A stretch of 64,000 bases of DNA from Streptomyces cyaneus (GCF_004028635.1 NZ_RQJW01000003.1:1240001-1304000); one strand, 5' to 3'. Shown: positions 1 through 8,688, counted from the first letter of the stretch. Notes: generated from the letters alone by a model not told the origin. Numbers and translations: made by a program.

Positions 1-1
1 G

Positions 2-715
2 GCCAGTGGACGGCACGTGCACGCTCGACGGCTCGTCATCGCCACCGGCCTCAAGGACGAGCTGCCGGAGGTCCCCGGCGTCGCCGAGCGCTTCGGCAAG
101 GACGTGCTGCACTGCCCGTACTGTCACGGCTGGGAGGTCCGTGACCAGGCCTTCGGCGTGCTGGCGACGACCCCGCAGAGCGTGCACCAGGCGCTCATGG
201 TGTCGCAGTGGTCGAAGGACGTGACCTTCTTCCTGCACGAGGTCGCCGAGTCCGATCTCTCGGACGACGACCTGCGCAGGCTCGCGGCGGCCGGGGTGAA
301 GGTGGTGCCCGGTGCGGTGGCCGGACTGGTGATCGAGGACGACCGGCTCGCGGGGGTGCGCCTGGCCGACGGCACGGTGCACGCCCGCGAGGTGCTGTTC
401 GTCGCGCCCCGCGCGATCCCGCAGACCCATCTGCTGGAGAAGCTCGGCGCCGAGCTGACGGAGACCCCCTTCGGCTCGTATCCGGTGGTCGACCCGACAG
501 GGCTCACCTCGGTGCCGGGCGTCTGGGCGGTAGGCAACGCGATGGGTTTCTCCGAGCAGGTCGTGAACGCGGCGGCGGGCGGTTACCGAGCGGGGGCTTT
601 CATCAACGGGGAGCTACTCTTCACGGACCTTGACGCGACGCCCAAAGGGGCGCGGGGAACTGCGCGACCAGCCGCGACGGACCCGCGGACGATCGACGAC
701 CCATCGCGGCAATAG
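2..715 (+). CDS. NAD(P)/FAD-dependent oxidoreductase, thioredoxin-reductase-like (5' truncated)
   Basis: The frame is open from base 2, so the gene begins upstream of the window; the GTG at 17 lies inside it. The visible part has LVIATG and then HCPYCHGWE, the CxxC-containing segment of the thioredoxin-reductase-like flavoproteins common in Streptomyces. The GVWAVGN segment followed by a QVVNAAAGGY helix is the usual FAD-binding C-terminal end. The N-terminal GxGxxG FAD loop is outside the window. The natural protein seems to end near INGELLFTDL. About 30 more residues are encoded by a dispersed GC-rich repeat (see 641-680), so the C-terminus probably arose by read-through into the repeat. 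The substrate is unknown; a thioredoxin partner is not visible. Confidence 0.85.
   Translation, partial: ASGRHVHARRLVIATGLKDELPEVPGVAERFGKDVLHCPYCHGWEVRDQAFGVLATTPQSVHQALMVSQWSKDVTFFLHEVAESDLSDDDLRRLAAAGVKVVPGAVAGLVIEDDRLAGVRLADGTVHAREVLFVAPRAIPQTHLLEKLGAELTETPFGSYPVVDPTGLTSVPGVWAVGNAMGFSEQVVNAAAGGYRAGAFINGELLFTDLDATPKGARGTARPAATDPRTIDDPSRQ
641..680 (+). repeat. Dispersed GC-rich repeat, copy A, inside the 3' end of the oxidoreductase gene
   Basis: Contains GGGGCGCGGGGAACTGCGCG followed by ACCAGCC. The same core recurs at 4559-4650 (twice, inverted) and 6756-6790, with a variant at 18530-18595. All lie at gene ends. Here it is translated as the tail of the oxidoreductase. In other Streptomyces this core is a familiar intergenic element, from memory. 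Confidence 0.8.
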
Positions 716-762
716 CCGTTCGTCCGGGTGAAATCCAGCGGAGCACGTCGCACCATGGCTGC

Positions 763-2301
763 ATGCTGCTGACCCGGCTGGCCCGCGTGTCCCAGGAGGT
801 CGCCGCTACCTCGGCACGGTCCCGGAAGATCGCTCTGCTGGCGGAACTCTTCCGGGACGCCGAGGCGGACGACGTGCCGATCGTCATCCCGTATCTGGCG
901 GGACGGCTGCCGCAGGGGCGGCTCGGCATCGGCTGGAAGGTGCTGAGCCGCCCGGTCGCCCCGGCCGCCGAGCCGACCCTCACCGTGCGCGAGGTGGACG
1001 CGCGGCTGGCCGAGCTCGGCAAGGTGTCCGGCACCGGCTCGCAGGCCGAACGGGCCCGTCTGGTGGGTGAGTTGATGGGCGCGGCCACGGAGGACGAGCA
1101 GCGCTTCCTGCTCGGGCTGATCACCGGCGAGGTGCGGCAGGGCGCCCTGGACGCCGTGGCGGTGGAGGGCCTGGCCCAGGCGACCCAGGCACCGCCGGCC
1201 GACGTCCGGCGGGCGGTGATGCTCGCCGGGTCGCTCCAGACGGTGGCCGAGGCCCTGCTCTCGGACGGCCCCGCCGCCCTCGACCGCTTCCGGCTCACCG
1301 TCGGCCGCCCGGTCCTGCCGATGCTGGCGCACAGCGCCTCCGCGGTGGCCGAGGCGGTCGACAAGCTCGGCGCCTGTGCGGTCGAGGAGAAGCTGGACGG
1401 CATCCGGGTCCAGCTGCACCGCGACGGCGACACGGTTCGGGTCTACACCCGCACCCTCGACGACATCACCGACCGGCTTCCCGAACTTACAGCGACCGCG
1501 ATGGAGTTGAGAGGCGAGCGCTTCATCCTGGACGGCGAGGTCATCGCCTTCGACGACGCGGGCCGCCCCCGCTCCTTCCAGGAGACCGCCGGCCGCGTCG
1601 GCTCCCGCGTGGACGTGGCGACGGCGGCGAAGGAGGTCCCCGTCTCCCCCGTCTTCTTCGACGCCCTGTCCGTCGACGACCGCGACCTGCTCGACCTGCC
1701 GTTCACCGAGCGGCACGCGGAACTGGCCCGGCTGGTCCCCGAGCCGATGCGGGTGCGCCGCACGCTGGTGTCCGGCCCCGAGGACCTCCAGCAGGCCGAG
1801 GACTTCCTCGCCGAGACCCTGGAACGCGGCCACGAGGGCGTGGTCGTCAAGGCCCTCGCCGCCCCCTACAGCGCGGGCCGGCGCGGCGCGTCCTGGCTGA
1901 AGGTCAAGCCCGTCCACACCCTCGACCTGGTGGTGCTGGCCGCCGAATGGGGCCACGGCCGCCGCACCGGCAAGCTCTCCAACCTCCACCTGGGGGCCCG
2001 TACGGCGGACGGCGGTTTCGCCATGCTCGGCAAGACCTTCAAGGGCATGACCGACGCGATGCTGACCTGGCAGACCGGTCGGCTCCAGGAGCTGGCCGTG
2101 CAGGACAAGGGCTGGGTGGTGACCGTCCGCCCGGAACTCGTCGTCGAGATCGCCTACGACGGCCTGCAGCGCTCCACCCGCTACCCGGCCGGCGTCACCC
2201 TCCGCTTCGCGCGCGTGGTCCGCTACCGCGAGGACAAGCGGCCGGAGGAGGCCGACACGGTCGAGACCCTGCTCGCCGCCCACCCCGAGGTGAAGCCATG
2301 A
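763..2301 (+). CDS. ATP-dependent DNA ligase
   Basis: 512 residues. Seals nicks in DNA using ATP through an enzyme-AMP intermediate. The adenylation motif KLDGIR is present with nucleophile Lys210. The N-terminal ~190 residues are the DNA-binding domain of the archaeal/eukaryal-type ligases, and motif V KVKP is at about residues 380-383. The C-terminal part after about 395 is the OB-fold. A full-length ligase of this type, with no polymerase or Ku partner beside it, argues for a LigB-like repair enzyme rather than an NHEJ LigD. The stop codon overlaps the ATG of a seven-codon ORF that in turn overlaps the Nudix start, suggesting co-translation. Start ATG 763 is the first good one; no stronger alternative is seen. 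Confidence 0.95.
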   Translation: MLLTRLARVSQEVAATSARSRKIALLAELFRDAEADDVPIVIPYLAGRLPQGRLGIGWKVLSRPVAPAAEPTLTVREVDARLAELGKVSGTGSQAERARLVGELMGAATEDEQRFLLGLITGEVRQGALDAVAVEGLAQATQAPPADVRRAVMLAGSLQTVAEALLSDGPAALDRFRLTVGRPVLPMLAHSASAVAEAVDKLGACAVEEKLDGIRVQLHRDGDTVRVYTRTLDDITDRLPELTATAMELRGERFILDGEVIAFDDAGRPRSFQETAGRVGSRVDVATAAKEVPVSPVFFDALSVDDRDLLDLPFTERHAELARLVPEPMRVRRTLVSGPEDLQQAEDFLAETLERGHEGVVVKALAAPYSAGRRGASWLKVKPVHTLDLVVLAAEWGHGRRTGKLSNLHLGARTADGGFAMLGKTFKGMTDAMLTWQTGRLQELAVQDKGWVVTVRPELVVEIAYDGLQRSTRYPAGVTLRFARVVRYREDKRPEEADTVETLLAAHPEVKP

Positions 2302-2317
2302 CCGCGGAGGTGAGGTC

Positions 2318-2791
2318 GTGACGTCGTCCCGTGGGAAGCACAGCGCGGGCCTGCTGCTCTTCCGCCACACCGATGACGGCCTGGAGGTGTTGCTCGGCCA
2401 TATGGGCGGCCCGTTCTTCGCCAAGCGCGAGGCCGGGGCGTGGACGGTCCCGAAGGGCGAGTACGACCCTGACGAGCCCGCCTGGGAGGCGGCCCGCCGC
2501 GAGTTCCAGGAGGAGCTGGGGCTGGCGCCGCCCGACGGGGAGGCCGTACCTCTCGGCGAGGTCAGGCAGTCAGGCGGCAAGACCGTCACGGTGTGGGCGG
2601 TCGAGGCCGACCTCGACCCCGCGACGGTAGTCCCCGGCACGTTCCGGATGGAGTGGCCGCCGCGCTCGGGACAGACCCAGGACTTCCCGGAACTGGACCG
2701 GGTGGAGTGGCTGGCCGTCGACCGGGCGCGCGAGGTGCTCGTCAAGGCCCAGGCCACGTTTCTCGACCGGCTGGCGGAGCACTCGGCCTGA
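2318..2791 (+). CDS. Nudix hydrolase
   Basis: 157 residues. The Nudix box is intact: G-x5-E-x7-REFQEELGL, starting in GEYDPDE. It hydrolyses a nucleoside diphosphate linked to another group, with Mg2+ bound by the box glutamates. The substrate cannot be read from sequence; diadenosine polyphosphate or oxidised nucleotide are possible for this compact class. GTG start at 2318 has a strong GGAGGTGAGG ribosome site just upstream. It follows the DNA ligase directly and is probably in the same operon, which fits a nucleotide-sanitation or AMP-adduct clean-up role (inference). Confidence 0.92.
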   Translation: MTSSRGKHSAGLLLFRHTDDGLEVLLGHMGGPFFAKREAGAWTVPKGEYDPDEPAWEAARREFQEELGLAPPDGEAVPLGEVRQSGGKTVTVWAVEADLDPATVVPGTFRMEWPPRSGQTQDFPELDRVEWLAVDRAREVLVKAQATFLDRLAEHSA

Positions 2792-2867
2792 GCGGCCGTA
2801 CACGCGTTGCGGTACCGATCGCCTCGCGCGAAGGTCGAAGCATCAGTCCGCTGCCAGGAGGTCGGTC

Positions 2868-4262
2868 ATGCCCATCGCAACGGTCAACCCGGCGAACGGC
2901 GAGACGCTCAAGACGTACGAGGCCATGGGTGCCGAGGAGATCGAGCGCAGGCTTCAGCTCGCCGAGGCCACGTTCCGCACGTACCGGATGACGAGCTTCG
3001 TCGACCGCGGTCGCCTGCTGCTCCAAGCTGCGAATCTCCTGGAAGAGGACCAGCAGGACATCGCCCGGGTGATGACCACCGAGATGGGCAAGCCCATCAC
3101 GCAGGCGCGGGCGGAGGTCGCCAAGTGCGCCAAGGCGATGCGCTGGTACGCCGACCGCGCCGAGGACCTGCTCGCCGACGAGGAGCCGGCCGAGTTCGAC
3201 GTGAAGGACTCGGGCGCCTCGCGGGTACGGGTGCGCTATCGCCCGCTGGGGCCGATCCTCGCGGTGATGCCCTGGAACTTCCCCCTCTGGCAGGTGATCC
3301 GCTTCGCGGCCCCGGCGCTGATGGCGGGCAACGTCGGCCTCCTGAAGCACGCCTCGAACGTCCCCCAGACCGCCCTCTACCTCGAGGACCTGTTCCACCG
3401 CGCGGGCTACACCGAGGGCTGCTTCCAGACCCTGCTCATCGGCTCCGGACAGGTCGACGACGTCCTGCGCGACGACCGCGTCAAAGCGGCCACGCTGACC
3501 GGCAGCGAGCCGGCCGGCCGCGCGGTAGCCGCCACCGCCGGGGAGATGATCAAAAAGACGGTGCTGGAGCTGGGCGGCAGCGACCCGTACGTGGTCATGC
3601 CGTCGGCCGACCTCGACCGTGCCGCGCAGATCGCGGTGACCGCACGCGTACAGAACACCGGGCAGTCGTGCATCGCCGCCAAGCGGTTCATCGTGCACAC
3701 CGACGTCTACGACGCCTTCGCCGAACGGTTCGTCGAGGGCATGAAGGCGCTCGTCGTCGGCGACCCGATGCAGGAGGAGACGCAAGTCGGCCCGCTGTCG
3801 AGCGAGAAGGGGCGGGCCGATCTGGCGGAGCTCGTCGACGACGCCCGGCGCAGCGGAGCGGCGGTGCTGTGCGGCGGTCACCAGCTCCGGCGCCCCGAGC
3901 TACCCGGCTGGTACTACGCGCCCACCGTCCTCGCCGGCATCACCCGTGAGATGCGGATCCACCGGGAGGAGGCGTTCGGCCCGGTCGCCACGCTGTACCG
4001 GGCGGGCGATCTCGACGAGGCGGTGCTGATCGCCAACGACTCGCCCTTCGGGCTGAGTTCGAACGTGTGGACCCGCGACGAGGCCGAGGTCGACCGGTTC
4101 GTACGGGATCTGGAGGCCGGGAGCGTGTACGTCAACGGGATGACGGCGTCCCATCCGGCGTTCCCGTTCGGCGGGGTGAAGCGGTCCGGGTACGGGCGTG
4201 AGCTGTCCGGGCACGGAATCCGGGAGTTCTGCAACATCACTACCGTTTGGCACGGTGCGTGA
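2868..4262 (+). CDS. NADP-dependent succinate-semialdehyde dehydrogenase family
   Basis: 464 residues, full length for the aldehyde dehydrogenase superfamily. Oxidises an aldehyde to the acid, probably succinate semialdehyde to succinate. The catalytic cysteine is Cys268 in NTGQSCIAAKRF and the general base is Glu234 in LELGGSDP. The PWNFPLW segment at about 130-140 lines the cofactor site, and the GGVKRSGYGREL C-terminal segment is typical of SSADH. ATG 2868 is preceded by AGGAGG. It stands alone between the Nudix gene and a small DUF gene; no GABA aminotransferase is adjacent, so the aldehyde source is not shown by context. Confidence 0.9.
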   Translation: MPIATVNPANGETLKTYEAMGAEEIERRLQLAEATFRTYRMTSFVDRGRLLLQAANLLEEDQQDIARVMTTEMGKPITQARAEVAKCAKAMRWYADRAEDLLADEEPAEFDVKDSGASRVRVRYRPLGPILAVMPWNFPLWQVIRFAAPALMAGNVGLLKHASNVPQTALYLEDLFHRAGYTEGCFQTLLIGSGQVDDVLRDDRVKAATLTGSEPAGRAVAATAGEMIKKTVLELGGSDPYVVMPSADLDRAAQIAVTARVQNTGQSCIAAKRFIVHTDVYDAFAERFVEGMKALVVGDPMQEETQVGPLSSEKGRADLAELVDDARRSGAAVLCGGHQLRRPELPGWYYAPTVLAGITREMRIHREEAFGPVATLYRAGDLDEAVLIANDSPFGLSSNVWTRDEAEVDRFVRDLEAGSVYVNGMTASHPAFPFGGVKRSGYGRELSGHGIREFCNITTVWHGA

Positions 4263-4287
4263 ACGCTGCGCGGCTACGATCCCGGGT

Positions 4288-4524
4288 GTGAACCGCGAAG
4301 TGACTCTGCCGCTGATCGTCGATGCCCACGGGACCTTGCAGGTGGCTGCGGCCGATGTGAGCAAGTTGCTGCGTACGGTGGGTGGTCGGTGGCTGCACCT
4401 TGTCGAGGCCGGGGAGGACGGGCTCGACGAGGACACGGTGGCTGCGCTGACCATTGAGCTGGCGAAGCTTGCGGATCGCATTGATGTGGCGTGCATTGCG
4501 CACAGCAGCGGCACCACGCCGTAG
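4288..4524 (+). CDS. Small conserved actinobacterial protein, DUF6213-like
   Basis: 78 residues from GTG 4288. An earlier in-frame start at 4198 lies inside the preceding gene and is less likely. The sequence starts NREVTLPLIVDAHGTLQVAA and continues with LRTVGGRWLHLVEAG and an acidic helix. There is no signal peptide, membrane segment or known catalytic motif. I associate it from memory with a Streptomyces-only family (DUF6213), without certainty. It follows the dehydrogenase by 25 nt and ends just before an inverted repeat that probably terminates transcription. Confidence 0.75.
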   Translation: MNREVTLPLIVDAHGTLQVAAADVSKLLRTVGGRWLHLVEAGEDGLDEDTVAALTIELAKLADRIDVACIAHSSGTTP

Positions 4525-4558
4525 GAATAGCGGTTCGATGCCGGGTGCGGGTTTGTCC

Positions 4559-4650
4559 GGGCTGGTCGCGCAGTTCCCCGCGCCCCTTTCAGGTCGGCAT
4601 CCGCAACGCCCTCAAGGGGCGCGGGGAACTGCGCGAGCAACCACGGACGC
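4559..4650. repeat. Inverted pair of the GC-rich repeat (copy B), candidate bidirectional terminator
   Basis: Left arm 4561-4590 and right arm about 4610-4640 are inverted copies of the GGGGCGCGGGGAACTGCGCG element, with some 20 nt between. The transcript from either side can form a stem of more than 20 bp. It lies exactly between the convergent genes ending at 4524 (+) and 4685 (-), so a shared terminator is the simplest reading. Confidence 0.75.
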
Positions 4651-4684
4651 CCCGCAGACCGCATCGCGCAGAGACCCCGCGGCG

Positions 4685-5911
4685 CTACCGGATCGGCATC
4701 CCCGACAACGTACGGGCGATCACCAGCCGCTGGATCTCACTCGTCCCTTCGAAGATGGTGTAGATGGCGCTGTCCCGGTGCATCCGCTCCACGGGGTACT
4801 CCCGCGTGTAGCCGTTGCCGCCCAGGATCTGTATCGCCTGCGCCGTGACCTTCTTCGCCGTCTCGCTGGCGAACAGCTTCGACATCGACCCCTCGGCCGC
4901 AGTGAACGGCTTCCCGTTGATCGCCATCCAGGACGCACGCCACACCAGCAGCCGCGCGGCATCGATCTGCGTCCGCATCTCGGCCAACTGGAACGCCACA
5001 CCCTGGTTGTCGATGATCGGCCGCCCGAACTGCTCACGCGTCATGGCGTAGTCGAGGGCAACCTCGTAAGCCGCCCGAGCCGTACCCACCGCCATGGCTC
5101 CGACCGCAGGGCGGCTCGCCTCGAACGTGGCCATCGCCGCGTTCTTCACACGCTCGCCGCCCGCCTTGGCCCGCTCCCGAGCCCGCGCCAGCCGCTCGTC
5201 CAGCTTCTCCTTGCCGCCCAGCAGGCAGGAGCCCGGCACCCGCACGTTGTCCAGGATGACCTCGGCGGTGTGCGAGGCACGGATGCCGTGCTTCTTGAAC
5301 TTCTGGCCCTGGGCCAGCCCCGGCGTGTTCGGCGGGATGATGAAGGACGCGTGACCCTTGGAGCCGAGCTCGGGGTCGACGACCGCGACGACCACGTGGA
5401 CGTTGGCGATGCCACCGTTGGTCGCCCAGGTCTTCGTGCCGTTGATCACCCACTCGTCCTTGGCCTCGTCGTAGACGGCACGCGTACGCATCGAGGCCAC
5501 GTCCGACCCGGCGTCGGGCTCGGAGGAGCAGAACGCGGCGAGCTTGACATCGTTTGCATCGCCGTACATCTGCGGCACCCAGGTGCCGATCTGCTCCTCG
5601 GTGCCGTTGGCCAGCACGCCGACGGCGGCGAGACCGGTGCCGACGATCGACAGGGCGATGCCCGCGTCACCCCAGAACAGCTCCTCCATCGCCATGGGGA
5701 TGCCGAGACCGGTCTGGTCGAAGTACTGCTGGGCGTAGAAGTCGAGCGAGTAGATGCCGACCTTCGCGGCCTCCTGGATGACCGGCCAGGGAGTTTCCTC
5801 ACGCTCGTCCCATTCGGCGGCCGCGGGGCGGATCACATCGGCGGCGAAGCCGTGCAGCCAGTCCCGGACCTCCTTCTGTTCGTCGTTGAGCTCCATGGTG
5901 AACTCGGCCAT
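4685..5911 (-). CDS. Acyl-CoA dehydrogenase
   Basis: 408 residues. Alpha,beta-dehydrogenation of an acyl-CoA with FAD, passing electrons to electron-transfer flavoprotein. FAD/substrate motif CSSEPDAGSD and WATNGG lie at about 125-165. REQFGRPI, then ILGGNGYTREYP and IFEGTSEIQR lie near the C-terminus; the catalytic glutamate is probably Glu388 in the last motif. A charged stretch (GGKEKLDERLARARERAK) within residues ~225-260 is an insertion compared with textbook short-chain enzymes. ATG 5911 is used; a second Met five codons later is possible. It is divergent from a TetR regulator whose candidate operators lie in the shared intergenic region. Confidence 0.93.
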   Translation of the reverse strand: MAEFTMELNDEQKEVRDWLHGFAADVIRPAAAEWDEREETPWPVIQEAAKVGIYSLDFYAQQYFDQTGLGIPMAMEELFWGDAGIALSIVGTGLAAVGVLANGTEEQIGTWVPQMYGDANDVKLAAFCSSEPDAGSDVASMRTRAVYDEAKDEWVINGTKTWATNGGIANVHVVVAVVDPELGSKGHASFIIPPNTPGLAQGQKFKKHGIRASHTAEVILDNVRVPGSCLLGGKEKLDERLARARERAKAGGERVKNAAMATFEASRPAVGAMAVGTARAAYEVALDYAMTREQFGRPIIDNQGVAFQLAEMRTQIDAARLLVWRASWMAINGKPFTAAEGSMSKLFASETAKKVTAQAIQILGGNGYTREYPVERMHRDSAIYTIFEGTSEIQRLVIARTLSGMPIR

Positions 5912-5947
5912 GACCCCTCCAGCGGCGTACGTGCATGCTCGATGCTT

Positions 5948-5989
5948 GTTACTAGCGGTAACCCTAGTTTGTTACCCGCGAGTAGGTAA
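5948..5989. promoter_or_regulatory. Two palindromes between acyl-CoA dehydrogenase and tetR, candidate TetR operators
   Basis: GTTAC-N5-GTAAC at 5948-5962 and TTACC-N8-GGTAA at 5972-5989 sit in the 173-bp divergent region. Both share TTAC/GTAA half-sites. They lie just upstream of the dehydrogenase start, where binding would block its promoter. The regulator is assigned by position only. Confidence 0.6.
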
Positions 5990-6084
5990 TGTCAACCCGC
6001 GATGACCGATCGGCAGCCCGTTCGATGATTGAGGCAGCGTGAGTGTTAGTTTGCGCAGGCGTCAAAGATTCAGGGGGAGAGCTC

Positions 6085-6729
6085 ATGGACACCACACAGC
6101 GGACCGAACAGCAGCGGTCGGCCGACCGCCGTCGGCGTGAGCTGCTGGAGGCCGCCGATCGGGTGGTGCTGCGCGACGGCCCACAGGCCTCGATGAACGC
6201 GATCGCGGCGGAGGCGGGCATCACCAAGCCGATTCTGTATCGGCACTTCGGCGACAAGGGTGGACTCTACGCGGCGTTGGCGAAGCGTCACACGGACGCG
6301 CTGCTGGACTCCCTGCGGGCCGCGCTGGATGCCCCGGCGGACCGGCGGGAGCGGGTCGAGGCCACGCTCGACACCTACCTCGCGGCGATCGAGGCACGGC
6401 CTCAGGTGTACCGGTTCCTGATGCATCCGGCGGAGGGCGGCCAGCCGGGCGACCCGGGCTTCGACGTCGGCAAGCACAGCGCGCCGCTGCTCCGCAGGAT
6501 GGGCGAGGAGCTGGCCACCGTCATCGAGGAGCGGTTGGATCTCGGGCCGGGGAGTCAGCAGCTGGCTCGGGTCTGGGGGCATGGGATCGTCGGGATGATG
6601 CATGCGGCCGGGGACTGGTGGCTGGGTGAACGGCCCTGTACGCGCGCGGAGTTGGTGCGTAGTTTGGCCGACCTTCTGTGGGGACGGTTGGCTGCCGCCG
6701 GGGACAAGATGGGCGGTCCGGGGTTCTGA
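6085..6729 (+). CDS. TetR family transcriptional regulator
   Basis: 214 residues from ATG 6085, which has GGGGGAGA seven bases upstream; an in-frame start at 6043 lacks a comparable site. The N-terminal helix-turn-helix spans about residues 15-60 (ELLEAADRVVL, ASMNAIAAEAGITKPILYRHF). The C-terminal ligand domain is typical in length. It is divergent from the acyl-CoA dehydrogenase and probably represses it and itself, with an acyl-CoA or fatty acid ligand (inference from the neighbour). The TTAC/GTAA palindromes at 5948-5989 are the likely operators. Confidence 0.9.
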   Translation: MDTTQRTEQQRSADRRRRELLEAADRVVLRDGPQASMNAIAAEAGITKPILYRHFGDKGGLYAALAKRHTDALLDSLRAALDAPADRRERVEATLDTYLAAIEARPQVYRFLMHPAEGGQPGDPGFDVGKHSAPLLRRMGEELATVIEERLDLGPGSQQLARVWGHGIVGMMHAAGDWWLGERPCTRAELVRSLADLLWGRLAAAGDKMGGPGF

Positions 6730-6755
6730 GGTTGTGATGCGGCCGCGGGCCGGTG

Positions 6756-6790
6756 GGGGTTGATCGCGCAGTTCCCCGCGCCCCTGAGGG
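6756..6790. repeat. GC-rich repeat copy C, between convergent tetR and def
   Basis: GATCGCGCAGTTCCCCGCG followed by CCCCTGAGG, the reverse orientation of copy A. It fills the gap between the ends of tetR (6729) and def (6799). A terminator or REP-like role is likely. Confidence 0.75.
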
Positions 6791-6798
6791 CGTGACTG

Positions 6799-7338
6799 TC
6801 ACCGACGCCAGGACGCTCGGGCCACTTGTCGCATCAGGCGGCGGTGGCGCCAGCCCGTCACACGGTCCGTGTACACCGCGCCCTCCACGTGGTCGCACTC
6901 GTGCTGGAGGCAGCGGGCGAAGAACCCCGTGCCGTGGATCGTCACCGGCTCCCCCGTCATCGTGAAACCCTCGACCACCGCATGGTCGTACCGCTCCGTC
7001 CCCGCCTCCAGGCCAGGCAGGGACAAGCAGCCCTCCGGGCCGCGGAGCACCACGCCGTCCGTCTCCACGAGCCGTGGGTTCACCACATGGCCCAGGTGTC
7101 GTACGTCCTCGTCGTCCGGGCAGTCGTATACGAACACCTGCCACGGCTCCCCGACCTGGTTCGCGGCGAGGCCCACGCCCTGGGCCGCGTACATCGTCGC
7201 GAACAAGTCCTCCACCAGCGTCGCCAATTCGGGGCCGAAGTCGGTGACCTCCTTGCAGGGTGCGTGCAGCACCGGGTCGCCGAGCAGGGTGAGGGGTCGG
7301 ACGCGCCCGTGCGCGCCCGGAATGGAGCCGTTCCGCAT
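6799..7338 (-). CDS. def: Peptide deformylase
   Basis: 179 residues. Removes the formyl group from the N-terminal methionine of new proteins. All three signature motifs are present: GVGLAANQVG (54-63), EGCLSLPG (102-109, metal ligand Cys104) and QHECDH (145-150, ligands His146 and His150, catalytic Glu147). ATG 7338. There is no methionyl-tRNA formyltransferase next to it, so it is probably one of several deformylase paralogues in the genome. It is divergent from murT and convergent with tetR. Confidence 0.95.
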   Translation of the reverse strand: MRNGSIPGAHGRVRPLTLLGDPVLHAPCKEVTDFGPELATLVEDLFATMYAAQGVGLAANQVGEPWQVFVYDCPDDEDVRHLGHVVNPRLVETDGVVLRGPEGCLSLPGLEAGTERYDHAVVEGFTMTGEPVTIHGTGFFARCLQHECDHVEGAVYTDRVTGWRHRRLMRQVARASWRR

Positions 7339-7449
7339 GGCCGCAAGGGTACGGCGATTCGGGAGTGCGAATGGATCTCGATAGGCTGACCACCACCACG
7401 TTGCCGGCAGTCGGAGGCGCGGCGCGTACGCAAGGAGGATCGAGAACTG

Positions 7450-8688
7450 ATGTCAGGGAACTCGGACCCGCTCACGCCGCGGGCCAAGCTCGCCGTGACC
7501 GCGGGCAAGGCGGTCGCTGCGGCATCGCGCGCTGCGGGGCGCGGCAGCGGTTCGGTGATCGGCGGCCGGGTGGCACTCAAGCTCGACCCCGACCTGCTCG
7601 CGCGGCTCGCGCAGAACCTGGACGTGGTCCTGGTCTCGGCGACCAACGGGAAGACCACCACGACGCGGCTCATCGCTGAAGCCCTGCGGGCCGCCGGGCC
7701 CGTCGTGTCCAACGCGCTCGGCGCCAACATGCCGGCCGGTATCACCTCGGCGCTCGCGGGCAGCTCGGAAGCGCGCTACGGCGTCATCGAGGTCGACGAG
7801 AAGTACCTCGCCGGGGTCGCCCGGGACACCGACCCCAAGTGCATCGCGCTGCTCAACCTCTCCCGTGACCAGCTGGACCGAGCCGCCGAGACACGCATGC
7901 TCGCCGAGAACTGGCGCGAGGGGCTCGCGGGTTCGAAGGCCGTGATCGTCGCCAACGCCGATGACCCGCTGGTCGTGTGGGCGGCCTCGTCGTCCCCGAA
8001 TGTGATCTGGGTCGCCGCCGGGCAGATGTGGAAGGACGACGCCTGGTCCTGCCCGTCGTGCGGTGGTGTGATGCAGCGCCCGGGCGACGACTGGTTCTGT
8101 GGGGAGTGCGGCTTCCGCCGTCCCACGCCGAGCTGGGCGCTCTCCGGTGATCATGTCCTCGACCCGCACGGATCCGCCTGGCCCATCCATCTGCAGCTGC
8201 CCGGGCGCGCCAACAAGGCCAACGCGGCGTCGTCGGCCGCCGTGGCCGCCGTCTTCGGGGTGCCGCCGCAGGTCGCCCTCGAGCGGATGTACCAGGTGCA
8301 GGCCGTCGCCGGGCGCTACGACGTCGTGCAGTTCCAGGAGCGGGATCTGCGGCTGCTGCTCGCCAAGAACCCGGCCGGCTGGCTGGAGACGTTCTCCCTC
8401 ATCGACCCGCCGCCGACCCCGGTGATCCTCTCGGTGAACGCGCGCGGCGCCGACGGCACCGACACCTCCTGGCTGTGGGACGTCGACTACACGCGCCTGA
8501 CCGGGCACCCGATCTGCGTCATCGGCGACCGCAAGCTGGACCTCGCGGTGCGTCTGGAGGTCGCGAACCAGCAGTTCCAGGTCTGCGACAACCTCGACCA
8601 GGCCGTGCAGATGAGCCCGCCGGGCCGGATCGAGGTCATCGCCAACTACACCGCGTTCCAGGACCTGCGCCGCCGCGTCGGCAACTGA
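7450..8688 (+). CDS. murT: Lipid II isoglutaminyl synthase, ligase subunit MurT
   Basis: 412 residues. With GatD it amidates the D-glutamate of lipid II, using ATP and ammonia from glutamine. The P-loop SATNGKTTTT is at about 63-72, in a Mur-ligase central domain. A Cys4 zinc-ribbon-like insertion (Cys201, Cys204, Cys217, Cys220) is inside the central domain, as known for MurT. The C-terminal MurT domain follows. A strong AAGGAGGA site precedes ATG 7450. GatD follows after 24 nt, giving the standard two-gene operon. Confidence 0.95.
   Translation: MSGNSDPLTPRAKLAVTAGKAVAAASRAAGRGSGSVIGGRVALKLDPDLLARLAQNLDVVLVSATNGKTTTTRLIAEALRAAGPVVSNALGANMPAGITSALAGSSEARYGVIEVDEKYLAGVARDTDPKCIALLNLSRDQLDRAAETRMLAENWREGLAGSKAVIVANADDPLVVWAASSSPNVIWVAAGQMWKDDAWSCPSCGGVMQRPGDDWFCGECGFRRPTPSWALSGDHVLDPHGSAWPIHLQLPGRANKANAASSAAVAAVFGVPPQVALERMYQVQAVAGRYDVVQFQERDLRLLLAKNPAGWLETFSLIDPPPTPVILSVNARGADGTDTSWLWDVDYTRLTGHPICVIGDRKLDLAVRLEVANQQFQVCDNLDQAVQMSPPGRIEVIANYTAFQDLRRRVGN

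Noticed and set aside
583..2757. 724-residue minus-strand frame across ligase and Nudix genes
   Set aside because: Shadow of the plus-strand genes in high-GC DNA; it shows no family motifs, and the plus-strand products have complete ones.
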